64,000 bases of DNA from Alviniconcha marisindica (lineage: Eukaryota > Mollusca > Gastropoda > Provannidae): NCBI GenBank assembly GCA_018857735.1, contig JABMCL010002470.1, positions 317,501-381,500 of the forward strand, read 5' to 3'. The notes under the pieces are model-generated. The model made no database searches and was not told where the DNA came from. It worked only from the letters and a program-made list of their open reading frames with translations. Positions 13,260 to 25,063 of this stretch are shown piece by piece. Positions within the stretch are counted from its first letter, which is position 1. Each line of letters opens with the position of its first letter. Both the position numbers and the translations under genes were made by a program.

Positions 13260-14110
13260 GTTAGTTAGAATGAAAGACGGACGAGCTCCCGCTTGATTTT
13301 GCCAAGCTGATAACATCGGCCACGGAGGCTGGCAGGGAGTTCCACGTGAGGACAACATAGGGAAGGAAGCTGTACTTGAATGAGTGATTCTTAGTGGAGG
13401 TCTAGAGGATGTACCTCTGGTGGAGTTTATGTATCTTGTATTTACACGCATGCCAGGTGAGAGTTACCGTAGGCGACTCAGGTCTTTGTTGTTGTGTTTG
13501 TGTTACGTAGTTCGAGCGCTAATTAACTCCCTTGTGTGTTGATTCTAGTGGAGATCTGTTTGAACATCTGAGTGGGGAGAGATCTGATTCTTGGAGAGGT
13601 TGGCTGGAGGTAGACGATGTCAACGTGGTGGTTAACGATCTTCCACAACATTTTGTTCATCTTGATTGGAGGGTGACACATCGCAAAATTTAATAGTCAA
13701 GCATTGGTGATACACTATCCTACTCGTGTTGTGGAACCTGTTCTTGTAGCCATCCTCTGTACAACAACGATTCGGTGGATGAGACCTTGCGTGTAGGTGT
13801 TCCAAATGGTGCTGCAGCACTTTACATGGGGTCTGACTGCAACAGGGTGAGCTGGTTTTTTGTTCGTCTTGACTGGAGGGTGCCCCATCGCAAAATTTAA
13901 TAGTCAAGCGTTGATGCTACACTGTCCTACTCGTGTTGTGGAACCTGTTCGTGACATACCTTATCTTACAGCCCGCCTCTGTACAACCTCGATTCGGTTG
14001 ATGAGGTCTTGCGTGTATAGGTTCCAAATGGTGCTACAGTACTTCACACTGGGTCAGACCATGCAGGGTCCTGTAGCCGTCGGTTTGGTTCTCATTCGCC
14101 ATTTTCAGGT
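13260..14110 (-). pseudogene. second LINE family, C-terminal RT fragment, internally duplicated
   Basis: Minus-strand reading of 13648-13845 and 13860-14055 gives two diverged tandem copies of a segment containing YCSTIWNTYTQDLINRIE and VQRRAV, typical of the end of non-LTR reverse transcriptases. Further 3', at about 13262-13395, the frame YSFLPYVVLTWNSLPASV ends a LINE ORF2. An F2 half-element (13401-13549) lies between them. Many stops and frameshifts. The style differs from the LINE at 1764-4128. Confidence 0.65.
13401..13549 (+). mobile_element. half copy of foldback element F2
   Basis: Runs from GTACCTCTGGTGGAGTTTAT through GCATGCCAGGTGAGAGTTAC and GACTCAGGTCTTTGTTGTTG to TTAACTCCCTTGTGTGTTGA. 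It equals one arm of the palindromic elements at 14580 and 41935, and sits inside the LINE fragment. Confidence 0.85.
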
Positions 14111-14192
14111 TGCGTCTGGAGAAAAAAAAACTAGCATGCAGTTTAGGTCAGCTACGATTTAAAATATCCATGTCAGATGCTTGTATTTCATT

Positions 14193-14195
14193 AGG

Positions 14196-14242
<47 letters not shown>

Positions 14243-14330
14243 GCTTTTATATAACGCTATTCTCCGCTCTCGAGCAGACTCACTGCGCTCAAGGTGCCTT
14301 CATAATGCATTGTCAAAAGTAAAATCATTA
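14193..14330 (-). mobile_element. SINE-A 3' end with (ATC)n tail
   Basis: (GAT)n at 14195-14240 is followed on the plus strand by ATAACGCTATTCTCCGCTCT, the complement of the SINE-A 3' tail. Only about 90 bp of body remain, so the copy is strongly 5' truncated. Confidence 0.65.
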
Positions 14331-14579
14331 AGAATCGTCGGTTATAACGATTGACTATTTTTGACTATTTTTTAAATCAGTATGGGTTAACATACCGTAC
14401 TTTCCGCTTCGGATTAGGCTATTTTACAACGTATGACTGTGGCCCTTCGTGAATGGTAGTATCAAACAGCAGGCATGAACGCAGGCATTTCACGTGTAGA
14501 GCAGGATTATAGTTTTGTATAGAGGCAAAGTTAACTATCTTACCACAATATTTTATGAAGACCTAAATAAGCACAAGCG

Positions 14580-14888
14580 AGGACACAAGGGAGTTAATTA
14601 GCTCTCGAAATACGTAACACAGGTACAACAACGAAGACCTGAGTCGCCTACCGTAACTCTCACCTGGCATGCATGTAAATACAAGGTACGTGAACTCCAC
14701 CAGAGGTACATCCTCATTTTGAGGCATGTGTGTAAATACAAGGTACATAAACTCCAACAGAGGTACATCCTCATACCTTGTATTTACACGCATGCCAGGA
14801 GTGAGTTACCGTAGGCGACTCAGGTCTTCGTTGTTGTACTCGTGTTACGTATTTCGAGTGCTAATTGACTCCCTGGTGTGTTGATTCT
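14580..14888. mobile_element. complete foldback element F2
   Basis: Long inverted repeat. The left arm starts ACACAAGGGAGTTAATTAGC and runs through CGAAGACCTGAGTCGCC to a central GAGGTACATCCTC region, partly duplicated. The right arm returns through GCATGCCAGG and GGCGACTCAGGTCTT to TGACTCCCTGGTGTGTTGA. Arms are about 130-140 bp. No open frame; presumably non-autonomous. Confidence 0.85.
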
Positions 14889-15084
14889 GCACGAGCGCTC
14901 TGGGACTCGTTCTGTTTAAGATTTGAGTACAAGATAGATTAGGTCTGGCAAGGACCTGGTCTTGGTGACCATTCCGTCTTGATTTATACCAGATTTGCCA
15001 GTCAAAAGAGAGAACAAGACAAATTCGATCGGCAGGCATTTAAAATATGTTAAACTAGATTGTTCCAAATGGGGAGTGGTGCGT

Positions 15085-15087
<3 letters not shown>

Positions 15088-15179
<92 letters not shown>
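15088..15179. repeat. (GT)n microsatellite
   Basis: About 45 GT units. The flanks to 15850 show no gene. Confidence 0.95.
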
Positions 15180-15182
<3 letters not shown>

Positions 15183-15856
15183 CGTGACAGTATCTGAATC
15201 AAGTAGTTATAGTCAGCACCGGAGGCTTTAAAACGGAGCTGACAGCCCTTGGTTTGCTGCAGAAGGGATAGAAAAAGAGGGGGAAGAAACATCGGAATGG
15301 AGAAAGAAAGGGAGATGAGAGAGAGAGAGGAACTCAAGCGATCCTCGAAAATACACGGATGAAATATGAAGTCTTCTGCCAGCCATACCACCGTTCCATC
15401 GCGCATTTATCATGCCATCAAAAAACCTCAGTGCTTCCCTGGGGCTATCAGACTAAAGCGATCGACTCCCTATCCTTGCTCTGTAGGAGTGCTCTCCCTT
15501 TCTGCCCGCATCTCATTGCATCACAGGGAGCTCGTTAAACATCAAGGCGTCCATCTTCGAGGGCGACAGCCACCGGCAATGGCGACCGGAAGTCTAAAAC
15601 TGCCGAGACAGGAAGTGAAGCAAGAAACCCGGTTTTTCTGAGACAGCCGTGACAGGCAGAATGCGGGTTTTAGCAGTGTCTTAGTCGTGCCCAGTTCTGA
15701 TCAAGTTGCAACGGAATCTCTATTGTGTTTTGTAGGGGCCTTTTTATCTTTTGGTTTGGTTGGTTGGGGGTTCGTTCGGTTATTGTTAGACACAAAGACG
15801 CACGCAGGAGGCGCATACTCACACGCACACATGTACTCACGTAGGCTTGCACGGGG
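15180..15856. other. no gene recognised
   Basis: Unique-looking DNA with a GA-rich patch at 15295-15330. The open frames are short and without recognisable domains. Confidence 0.4.
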
Positions 15857-15996
15857 GGGTTGCTGTTGTTTGTTATTGTTGTTGTTGTTGTTGTTTGGTT
15901 TGTTGTTGTTGTTGTTGTTGTTGTTTGCTTATGGGGCTTATTTGGGGCTTTGTTGTTTTGTTGTTGTTGTTAATGTTGTAGCTGTTTCTTTTCCTA
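15857..15996. repeat. (GTT)n-rich tract
   Basis: Interrupted TTG/GTT trinucleotide runs. Confidence 0.85.
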
Positions 15997-16099
15997 AACA
16001 AGGAATTATTCAATTACGATGTAACAATATAATACAAAGTTAAATAGAACATCGGCAATCCTATGAGGATTGCATACGATGCGCGCATTGACAATCTTG

Positions 16100-16312
<213 letters not shown>

Positions 16313-16654
16313 GCGGGTGCCTCTTTAAGAAAATACAAGCATTTAATTTTGTAAAAATTAAAAACATTGAAAACATTTATTTATTTATTTTAACTTTGCT
16401 TGCATACAATTTGTGAAAGGAATTGTGAGGGATCATTTGGTCATTGGCCTGTTGATCGGTGAAGGCTGCTAGGCTGATGTTTTGCGTTTGCGCTTTGCTC
16501 GGGGGGGAGGGGGGTGGGGGGGGGGGAATATTCACATATAGACCTGTTTATCACAAGCCAAGATTATTTGACCTGTAACACAAGGACTCCAAGGAGCATC
16601 GCCATCTGTTACTTCTGAGACTTCGCTCCACACAACGATCATAATTCAGTTCCT

Positions 16655-16755
16655 GGAGCAACCAAATGCTGGACCTTTTCCTAACTAACCTTGATAACAT
16701 AACATTGGCTACGGCAGTTACAAGTATTGCAGATCAAGAATATTCGCTGAAAAAA
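16655..16755 (+). pseudogene. possible LINE endonuclease fragment
   Basis: The frame NQMLDLFLTNLDNIT followed by SIADQEYSL resembles the LDLxLTN ... SDHE end of LINE apurinic-like endonucleases, with the SDHE motif degraded to ADQE. Very short and preceded by a stop, so only weakly supported. Confidence 0.4.
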
Positions 16756-16780
16756 AATAACTGCAATAACTTTATACAAG

Positions 16781-16905
16781 ATTACATTGTGCCTAAAAGA
16801 ACCCAATCCCGAATTTGGCAAGATTACCTTGTGCCTAAGAGGAACCCAATCCCGAATTTGGCAAGATTACATTGTGCCTAAGAGGAACCCAATCCCGAAT
16901 TTGGA
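16781..16905. repeat. three-copy ~42-bp tandem repeat
   Basis: Three units of AAGATTACATTGTGCCTAAG plus a GAACCCAATCCCGAATTTGG segment. Confidence 0.9.
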
Positions 16906-17123
16906 AGTAGAAAATTAACGTCTGATATAAAATAATCTGTGAGTATTGTTCCTGTTGAAATGAGAACTCGGGTTAAACTGGGGTGCCTCCGATGAGCACC
17001 CCTCAGGACTTGAGGCTGGTCCCAACATTCAAAAGAATGTAACATCTCATTTGATTGGAGCTGATACATGTCACTCGTCAGACGTGAATAATTACTTGTG
17101 TGTGGGCGGGGATGCAGAGAGTG

Positions 17124-17303
<180 letters not shown>

Positions 17304-17429
17304 CTGATTTAATGAAATGATATCATTGTTATATCATTGTTCACGTTGTGGTGGCAGCTTTTCTTGCATATCCATATAATGGCTGACTGGCTGCTGTCGA
17401 GGTTTCAAAAGTAGATTGTCTATTGCGCC

Positions 17430-17439
17430 TAGCTCTCTC

Positions 17440-17472
<33 letters not shown>

Positions 17473-17485
17473 CTCTCTTCTCCTC

Positions 17486-17570
<85 letters not shown>

Positions 17571-17576
17571 TCTCGC
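17430..17576. repeat. (TC)n microsatellite, interrupted
   Basis: TC runs separated by TTC and CATC interruptions. Confidence 0.93.
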
Positions 17577-17609
17577 TCATTCATCTTCATTTCCAGTCTC
17601 ATCAGTAAA

Positions 17610-17916
<307 letters not shown>

Positions 17917-18214
17917 CAGGAATGAAAGCTTTTGGAGCAAAACACCTAAATCCATGAATACAGAGTAGGGAGAAGTTGGCGAACTCGGCAATGCATGCGG
18001 CCGTCAGACTAATGCATATGATCGTAACTCGAACCCGGGGATACGCAACTGATGAAATCATAATTTCAATGCATATATTTCCAAATTGTCCAATAGATGC
18101 AGGAGCGTGAGAAACAAGAGCTGTGCTCATGACGGTTCAACCAGATGACAAAGACAGGAAGAAAAACAAAACAGAGCTAAAACAAGCATCGAGACCACAG
18201 TTCTTTGTGCAAAA

Positions 18215-18420
18215 CAATATGTTTTCCGAATAGTGCCGTAACCACTTTCGCGGATATTCAACACGCGCTGTGTAAAGCGATATAGCCACTCATTCAGAGC
18301 TGCAGTCGCATACGACTAGAACGTAATGGGCCTGCTCGGAAGCAGCGAATGGCGCTATAGTTGCCACTGTGAAGCGCTTAAGGCTCATCTCGAAATGAGG
18401 CGCTCAACAAGAGGTCTTAT
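18215..18420 (+). mobile_element. 5'-truncated SINE-A
   Basis: Matches the SINE-A body from the TTTCGCGGATATTCAACACG block through a GCCACTCATTCAGAGC block to GCAGCGAATGGCGCTATAG. The tRNA-like head is absent. Confidence 0.55.
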
Positions 18421-18479
18421 AAAATCAATTAAAAATCCTGATTTGAATAAAAACTGATTCTGTCTTACAAAGGGAAATA

Positions 18480-18972
18480 ACGTGTACAATACACGCCTTT
18501 GTTACTGAGTCTGCCTGAAATGAATACACGCCTTTGTTACTGAGTCTGCCTGAAATGGAGGGTACGTATACCTTTTTGAGTACACGCCTTTGTCACTGAG
18601 TTTGCCTGAAATGGAGGGTACGTATACCTTTTTGAGTACACGCCTTTGTCACTGAGTTTGCCTGAAATGGAGGGTACGTATACCTTTTTGAGTACACGCC
18701 TTTGTCACTGAAGTTTGCCTGAAATGGAGGGTACGTATACCTTTTTGAGTACACGCCTTTGTCACTGAGTTTGCCTGAAATGGAGGGTACGTATACCTTT
18801 TTGAGTACACGCCTTTGTCACTGAATTTGCCTGAAATGGAGGGTACGTATACCTTTTTGAGTACACGCCTTTGTCACTGAATTTGCCTGAAATGGAGGGT
18901 ACGTATACCTTTTTGAGTACACGCCTTTGTCACTGAGTTTGCCTGAAATGGAGGGTACGTATACCTTTTTGA
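18480..18972. repeat. 56-bp minisatellite
   Basis: About eight nearly identical units: GAGTACACGCCTTTGTCACT, GAGTTTGCCTGAAATGGAGG, GTACGTATACCTTTTT. The leftmost unit is partial. The array ends by running into an F2 half-element at 18973. Confidence 0.95.
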
Positions 18973-19117
18973 GAACGTGCCTTCGGTGGAGTTTATTTCC
19001 CTCGTATTAACTCGTATGCCAGGTGGGAGTTGCCGTAGGCGATTCAGGTCTTTGTTGTTGTGTTCATGTGACGTCTTCCGGCGTTAATTAACCCCCTTTC
19101 TTTGTTGATTCCAGATT
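18973..19117 (+). mobile_element. half copy of foldback element F2
   Basis: Carries CGGTGGAGTTTATTTCC, then CGTATGCCAGGTGGGAGTTG, GGCGATTCAGGTCTTTGTTG and a TTAATTAACCCCCTTTC end. Directly joined to the 56-bp minisatellite. Confidence 0.8.
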
Positions 19118-19359
19118 CATTAGGAATGAAAGGAGAGTAACTGAATAACTGGATTCTAACGTCCTGGCAACCGCACACGACGCACAGGTCACCCCAGGAC
19201 GATCAAACTCTTGTCTTAAACACACTTTCACACTTTTCAAAAGTCTTCTCAAAATTATGTAAAACCCTTACCCAAGTCAAATCTACAAAATCAGCCCAAA
19301 CACAAAATATAAGACAAAACACAAAGCACAAATGCTGTCCCTTTCTATATTGCCATTGT
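19118..19359. repeat. dispersed repeat fragment shared with 35.1 kb
   Basis: The order of words CCTGGCAACC, CACAGGTCACCCCAGGACGA, ATCAAACTC, AGTCAAAT and AAGCACAAAT parallels the stretch at 35105-35300. A diverged interspersed repeat is likely. No coding potential recognised. Confidence 0.45.
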
Positions 19360-19587
19360 TTAACCCCTTCATGCCCCAGCCTGTAACATTTTCGGGCTGA
19401 AAAGTGCACACATAGGTCTGAAAACAGTATATATTTCGGTTCTATCACACATCTTCTTTCGATGTTATGCATTTCGATAGAAATACTTTCACATGGTAAT
19501 GCAAAAAGAGAAAAAAGGACGAAGGATTTCAAATATCGCACTTTTATTGGTCTTTTCCAAACAACGTCGTGGCAGTGAAAGGGTTAA
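19360..19587. mobile_element. piggyBac-like MITE
   Basis: Bounded by TTAA on both sides (19360-19363, 19584-19587), with imperfect terminal inverted repeats CCCCTTCATGCC and GGCAGTGAAAGGG. A TTAA target with a CCC terminus is the known signature of piggyBac. 228 bp and non-coding. Confidence 0.65.
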
Positions 19588-19917
19588 GGAAAATAATATA
19601 ATTATAATGCTAGGACACACCGTTGGTATCATCAACACTTCAGGAAACCTTGTATAATTATATACTTTGGATGCGACACTGCAACAGTTGCACTCATTAT
19701 TCACACAATCGTAATCTTTTGCTCTTTCGAGCGCTAATTGCCTTTGGTTTTGGTTTTGCCTCAACAGTTAGTTAGTTCTTGGAGTTTATCGTCCTGTCAA
19801 CCTAGCAGAGTCACATAAGGACGAGTCACATTCATTGCTCTGTGTATGTGTGTGCGTGTGTGCGTGTGTGCGTACGTGCGTGTGTGCGTGGTGCGTGTGT
19901 GCGTGCGTGCGTGCGTG

Positions 19918-19918
19918 T

Positions 19919-20000
<82 letters not shown>

Positions 20001-20006
20001 TTTGTG

Positions 20007-20063
<57 letters not shown>

Positions 20064-20064
20064 G
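19918..20064. repeat. (GT)n microsatellite
   Basis: GT runs with one TTTGTGTTG interruption, preceded by a (GTGC)n-like degenerate zone from 19845. Confidence 0.95.
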
Positions 20065-20308
20065 GTGGGGGGGGGGTGAGTGTCCTAATTTCGACCTTCC
20101 CGGTCCATCCACCTTCGTTTTTCTAAATCCTCTCCCAACTTTTAACTGCGTGAGTTTCGAGATACCCTGCGCATAAAATCATACAAATAGGTAGCAAAAA
20201 TTTGTCATTGTGCATTGGTTGACAGATGGATGGTTGTAGAATAGACAATTTGTGATTTGGTGGTTTCTGTTTTTAAACTGATATAAAAATATATATATAT
20301 AAAAATTG

Positions 20309-20361
20309 AACGTATGATTCGTCTTGGGGTGATAGGGTCACCCCAAGACGAATCACACGTT
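20309..20361. repeat. perfect hairpin, 17-bp arms
   Basis: GATTCGTCTTGGGGTGA at 20316-20332 and its exact complement at 20338-20354 around a TAGGG loop. The inverted symmetry extends to about 24 bp with one mismatch, through AACGT. Confidence 0.9.
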
Positions 20362-20429
20362 AAAATCCAAGAACTAACTAACTAGTTCGGATTAACACAG
20401 TTTCTCGTGTGGGCCCGCGGAACAAAAAT

Positions 20430-21545
20430 AAGTAACCTTGCTCATAGTCACAATCGATTTAGGTAACCCTGTTCATAGTCACAATCGATTTAAATCACCC
20501 TGTTCATAGTCACAATCGATTTAAGTAACCCTGCTCATGGCCACAATCGATTTAAGTAACCCTGTTCATAGTAACAATCGATTTAAATCACCCTGCTCAT
20601 AGTCACAATCGATTTAAGTAACCTTGCTCATAGTAACAATCGATTAAAGTAATCCTGTTCATAGTCACAATCGATTTAAATCACCCTGCTCATAGTCACA
20701 ATCGATTTAAGTAACCTTGCTCATAGTAACAATCGATTAAAGTAATCCTGTTCATAGTAACAATCGATTTAAGTCACCCTGCTCATAGTCACAATCGATT
20801 TAAGTAACCCTACTCAAAGTCACATTCGATTTAAGTAACCCTGCTCATATCAACAATCGATTTAAGTCGCCCTGCTCATAGTCACAATCGATTTAAGTCA
20901 CCCTGCTCATAGTCACAATCGATTTAAGTAACCCTGCTCATAGTAACAATCGATTTAAGTCACCCTGCTCATAGTCACAATCGATTTAAGTAACCCTGCT
21001 CATAGTCACATTCGATTTAAGTAACCCTGCTCATAGTAACAATCGATTTAAGTCACCCTGCTCATAGTCACAATCGATTTAAGTACCCTGCTCATAGTCA
21101 CAATCGATTTAAGTAACCCTGCTCATAGTCACATTCGATTTAAGTAACCCTGCTCATAGTCACATCGATTTAAGTAACCCTGCTCATAGTACAATCGATT
21201 TAAGTAACCCTGCTCATAGTCACAATCGATTTAAGTAACCCTGCTCATAGTCACATTCGATTTAAGTAACCCTGCTCATAGTCACATTCGATTTAAGTAA
21301 CCCTGCTCATAGTCACATTCGATTTAAGTAACCCTGCTCATAGTCACATTCGATTTAAGTAACCCTGCTCATAGTCACATTCGATTTAAGTACCCTGCTC
21401 ATAGTCACATTCGATTTAAGTAACCCTGCTCATAGTCACATTCGATTTAAGTAACCCTGCTCATAGTCACATTCGATTTAAGTCACCCTGCTCATAGTCA
21501 CATTCGATTTAAGTAACCCTGCTCATAGTCACAATCGATTTAAGC
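20430..21545. repeat. 31-bp minisatellite with ATCGAT core
   Basis: About 36 units of CATAGTCACAATCGATTTAA plus GTAACCCTGCT. Variants replace CACAATCGAT by CACATTCGAT or AACAATCGAT and TAACC by TCACC, and form alternating subtypes. Short near-inverted words CCGCGGAAC and GTTCCCGCGG sit just outside the two ends. Confidence 0.95.
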
Positions 21546-21781
21546 AGGTTCCCGCGGTGAGTGCCTGCGGAAAATGTAGGTATAAAGACATGTGGTATTG
21601 TGCGTTGATAGATGGTTATATATATAGATGCCTGGTCGGTTTTTAACTTTATGACGGTGAATTAGACAAACTTGTGGATGAGTGGCTTGTTTTTGAACAA
21701 GAGTAAAAAATAAAAAATAAAAATTGAACGTGTAATCTTATTCATCCTGAGGAGGCCCTGTACATCCAAAAATTTACTAAC

Positions 21782-21783
<2 letters not shown>

Positions 21784-21845
<62 letters not shown>

Positions 21846-21915
21846 TAGTAATACATAAAACAAATTATAGCGCTATTCCCCGCTGAGCGAGCTCAACGCG
21901 CTTGTTCACATACAT
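21784..21915 (-). mobile_element. SINE/LINE 3' tail with (CTA)n
   Basis: (GTA)n at 21784-21845 is followed by ATAGCGCTATTCCCCGCTGA, the complement of the tail shared by SINE-A and the LINE at 1764. Only the tail is recognisable. Confidence 0.55.
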
Positions 21916-22075
21916 GTACATAATATATACCATTTACATTTACTAACATATCATATACAAGCAGTCTCATAATACATACTTAATAAATTACACTAATATA
22001 AAACAATTATTTGTAAAACGGCGCATAAAATAACTGTTATAAAACATAGAGACGTTACAATAATTGCGCTAGTAG

Positions 22076-22076
22076 C

Positions 22077-22135
<59 letters not shown>

Positions 22136-22160
22136 CTGCTACTGCTACTACTACTGCTGC

Positions 22161-22230
<70 letters not shown>
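22076..22230. repeat. (GTA)n microsatellite
   Basis: Two (TAG)n blocks separated by a TGCTGCTACTGCTAC inversion-like segment. Confidence 0.95.
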
Positions 22231-22231
<1 letters not shown>

Positions 22232-22554
22232 TTGAAATACGGAGAGTAATAACGGGATTCGGTCAGCTCTGTCCAGACCTCAACTCACCAACCGTCTTAG
22301 GACAGCTCGCAAGAGCCTAATTGCATAGAAATGCCAGCACGGGAACGAAAGATGTGTTCATTGCCCAAAGTCGGACGGTCAGTTGCTTCGCGATTGGATG
22401 AGGTCTGAAATAGTCCAGTCCAGACGCATTAATCTCCATTTTGGAGGTCCGTTTTGGGACCGCAAGGAGAGCTGACAGGAAAGGGCCGAAGTCGTCACGA
22501 CGCGAATAGTCCCTTTCGCTACATAATTCCACAAATTAATGTACGGTCTTGCTG
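22231..22554. other. no gene recognised
   Basis: Unique DNA between microsatellite and minisatellite. Confidence 0.4.
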
Positions 22555-23340
22555 ATGATTCTTCTTCTCCTGTCTTCTTTTCCTCCGTCTTTCTCTCGTC
22601 CCGCTCCCTCTTCTCCTGTTCCTCTTTTCCATTCCCTCTCTTCTTCTCGTCGTCTTGTTCTTCCTGTTGTCTTCCTCTTCCGATTGTTCTCTTTCCTGTC
22701 CTCTTCTTCTCGTCGTCTTGTTCTTCCTGTTGTCTTCCTCTTCCTGTTCTCTTTTCTGTCCTCTTCTTCTCGTCATCTGGTTCTTCCTGTTGTCTTCCTC
22801 TTCCTGTTCTCTTTCCTGTCCTCGTCTTGTCGTCTTCTTGTTCTTCCTGATGTCTTCCTCTTCGTGTTCTCTTTCCTGTCCTGTTCTTCTCGTCATCTTG
22901 TTCTTCCTGTTGTCTTCCTCTTCCGACTGTTCTCTTTCCTGCCCTCTTTTTCTCGTCATCTTGCTCTTCCTGTTATTTTCCTCTTCCGACTGTTCTCTTT
23001 TCTGTCCTCTTCTTCTCGTCATCTTGTTCTTCCTGTTGTCTTCCTCTTCCCGTGTTCTCTTTCCTGTCCTCTTCTTCTCCTTGTTGTCTTCCTCTTCGTG
23101 TTCTCTTTCCTGTCCTCATCTTCTCCTTGTTGTCTTCCTCTTCGTGTTCTCTTTCCTTGTCTCGTCTTATCGTCATCTTGTTCTTCCTGTTGTCTTCCTC
23201 TTCCGACTGTTCTCTTTTCTGTCCTCTTCTTCTCATTTTGTTCTTCCTGTTGTCTTCCTCTTCGTGTTCTCTTTCCTGTCCTCGTCTTGTCGTCTTCTTG
23301 TTCTTCTTGTTCGTCTCCTTTCTGTCTTCTTCTTCTTCTT
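22555..23340. repeat. 57/63-bp minisatellite, pyrimidine-rich
   Basis: About 12 units of GTTCTTCCTGTTGTCTTCCT, then CTTCCGACTGTTCTCTTTCC, then TGTCCTCTTCTTCTCGTCAT. Shorter units lack six bases around CGACTG. Unit lengths are multiples of three, so long frames stay open on both strands (a minus-strand RRGQEREQSEEEDNRKNK repeat and a leucine-serine repeat on plus). Frames shift within the array, there is no start context or flanking exon, and I do not call a gene. Confidence 0.9.
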
Positions 23341-23562
23341 GTCATCGTCTTCTTTTCTTCTCTTTCTGTTGTTGTTTGTTTTTACTTTTGTTTTTGTTTG
23401 TTTTGTTTTTCTCTTCCACCTCCTCTCTTCTCCTAGACTTCTCGTCCTTCTTGTTGTCTTCCTCTTCTTGTTGTCTTCCTCTTGTACTTTTTGTTGTCTT
23501 CCTCCTTTTCCCCGTCCTCTCTTCGTGATAATCATCACTTTACAAAGAGAATCTGAAACACA

Positions 23563-23593
<31 letters not shown>

Positions 23594-23640
23594 CTTCTTC
23601 TTCTTCTTCTTCTTCTTCTTCTTTGGTATCGATTTTTGTG
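23341..23640. repeat. pyrimidine-rich tract ending in (TTC)n
   Basis: Decayed continuation of the previous array followed by about 20 perfect TTC units (23561-23622). Confidence 0.9.
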
Positions 23641-24167
23641 AACATTTCCGTCGCTTATACCTAATCTTAAAAACGAATGGATGTCTATTAATCACTATTG
23701 TCGAAAGCTGTCAAGATATTTCTCTGGTTCTAAAACCGGATTTAAACTCGCCCTACTGCGCAAAACGGTCACTAGAATTAATGCAAGCCAACCAGTCCTG
23801 CCTGATGATCGGTACGTCTTTGCTTAAACATACGCAGAAAACAGCTTCCTCTTGCGGCACGTAACTAAAACCAAGACTTTGTAATACTGACCTAAAATGT
23901 GAAGTCCAGTGACACTACTTACCGTTGCTGTAAATATTCCTCCAACTGCGATAACCTTGAGGTGAGAGACAGGCAGACAGACAAGACAGACACGCAGAGA
24001 GACATAGAGAAAGACACAGAGACACACACAGAGACAGAAAGAAAACTCGGAAACGTTATTTTACAAGGATTGTAGGTACGGTTAAGTCAAACCTGTTTAA
24101 TGGGAGATAGAGAAGTGGGGAGAGGGAGGAGGAGGAGGAGAGAGAGAGAGAGAGAGAGAAAGAGAAG

Positions 24168-24201
<34 letters not shown>

Positions 24202-24480
24202 GTGAAAAAAATAAAGTCACAGAATATTACGAACATTTGCATATCAATAAATCGGCATTGACGCTGAAATTATACCATTGTAAAGACTGAGAACGGAAAT
24301 AAAACACAGATCCGACGCTTGCGTTTGGCACTGCTTTCTGTGCATGAAGATTGGCGCTATCCCAGACTCCAAATAGGATTCCCCATTGCGACTGCTGCAT
24401 AATAATGCCCAACTCCACCGCGACATGACTGCAAAATGGCCGTTGGTCGATAACCGCTCAAGAGGAAGCCGAAATTAAAC
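23641..24480. other. no gene recognised; GACA/GA patches
   Basis: Unique DNA with a GACA/GAGA-rich patch at about 23960-24040 and a (GA)n(GACA)n patch at about 24118-24202. No supported open frame. Confidence 0.4.
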
Positions 24481-24519
24481 TTTCAGTTACCAGCCAAACA
24501 ACACAAAAAGCAAAAAGAG

Positions 24520-24562
24520 AGAGGAAAGAGAGAGAGAGAGAGAGTCGCATTGTGAGAGTAGC

Positions 24563-24629
<67 letters not shown>

Positions 24630-24644
24630 GTGTGTGTGTGTGTG

Positions 24645-24682
<38 letters not shown>

Positions 24683-24727
24683 GAGAGAGCACATGTGGGG
24701 GGGGGGGGGGGCGTGCGTGCGTGCGTG
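24520..24727. repeat. (GA)n(GT)n(GA)n(G)n compound microsatellite
   Basis: GA tract, about 40 GT units, GA tract, a G homopolymer at about 24697-24712, and CGTG repeats. Confidence 0.93.
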
Positions 24728-25063
24728 TTCACTTCTGGAATGACCTGCTGGGGTGGCAATACATCCAGACAAGACAAAAACAGACTCGCCAAGACCACCA
24801 AGAAGGTGGGTGGGGTGGTAGGGAGAAGGCAAGAAAGCGTAGACACAGCTTTTCATTGATTAGTGACAAACAAACCTAGGACAAATTTGGCTGACGAGAC
24901 GAACCCACTCAGACCTGAACTTGACAACAGACACATAAACACAAGTGACAGGTTCAGGATTCCACGTAGTAAGACTACACGACACCCACACTCCGCGCAC
25001 CGCTTTCCGGCACCTTCCTCTTGAAGGAAGGATGTCGTAAACCAGTGCTTGGAGTTTGCACGA

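Noticed and set aside
20430..21545. CRISPR-like array of regularly spaced repeats
   Set aside because: Units are contiguous 31-bp tandem copies with no unique spacers and no cas genes; the window is eukaryotic.
22655..23641. 328-codon plus-strand protein
   Set aside because: Leu-Ser-Phe translation of a pyrimidine-rich minisatellite and (TTC)n; other frames are equally open.
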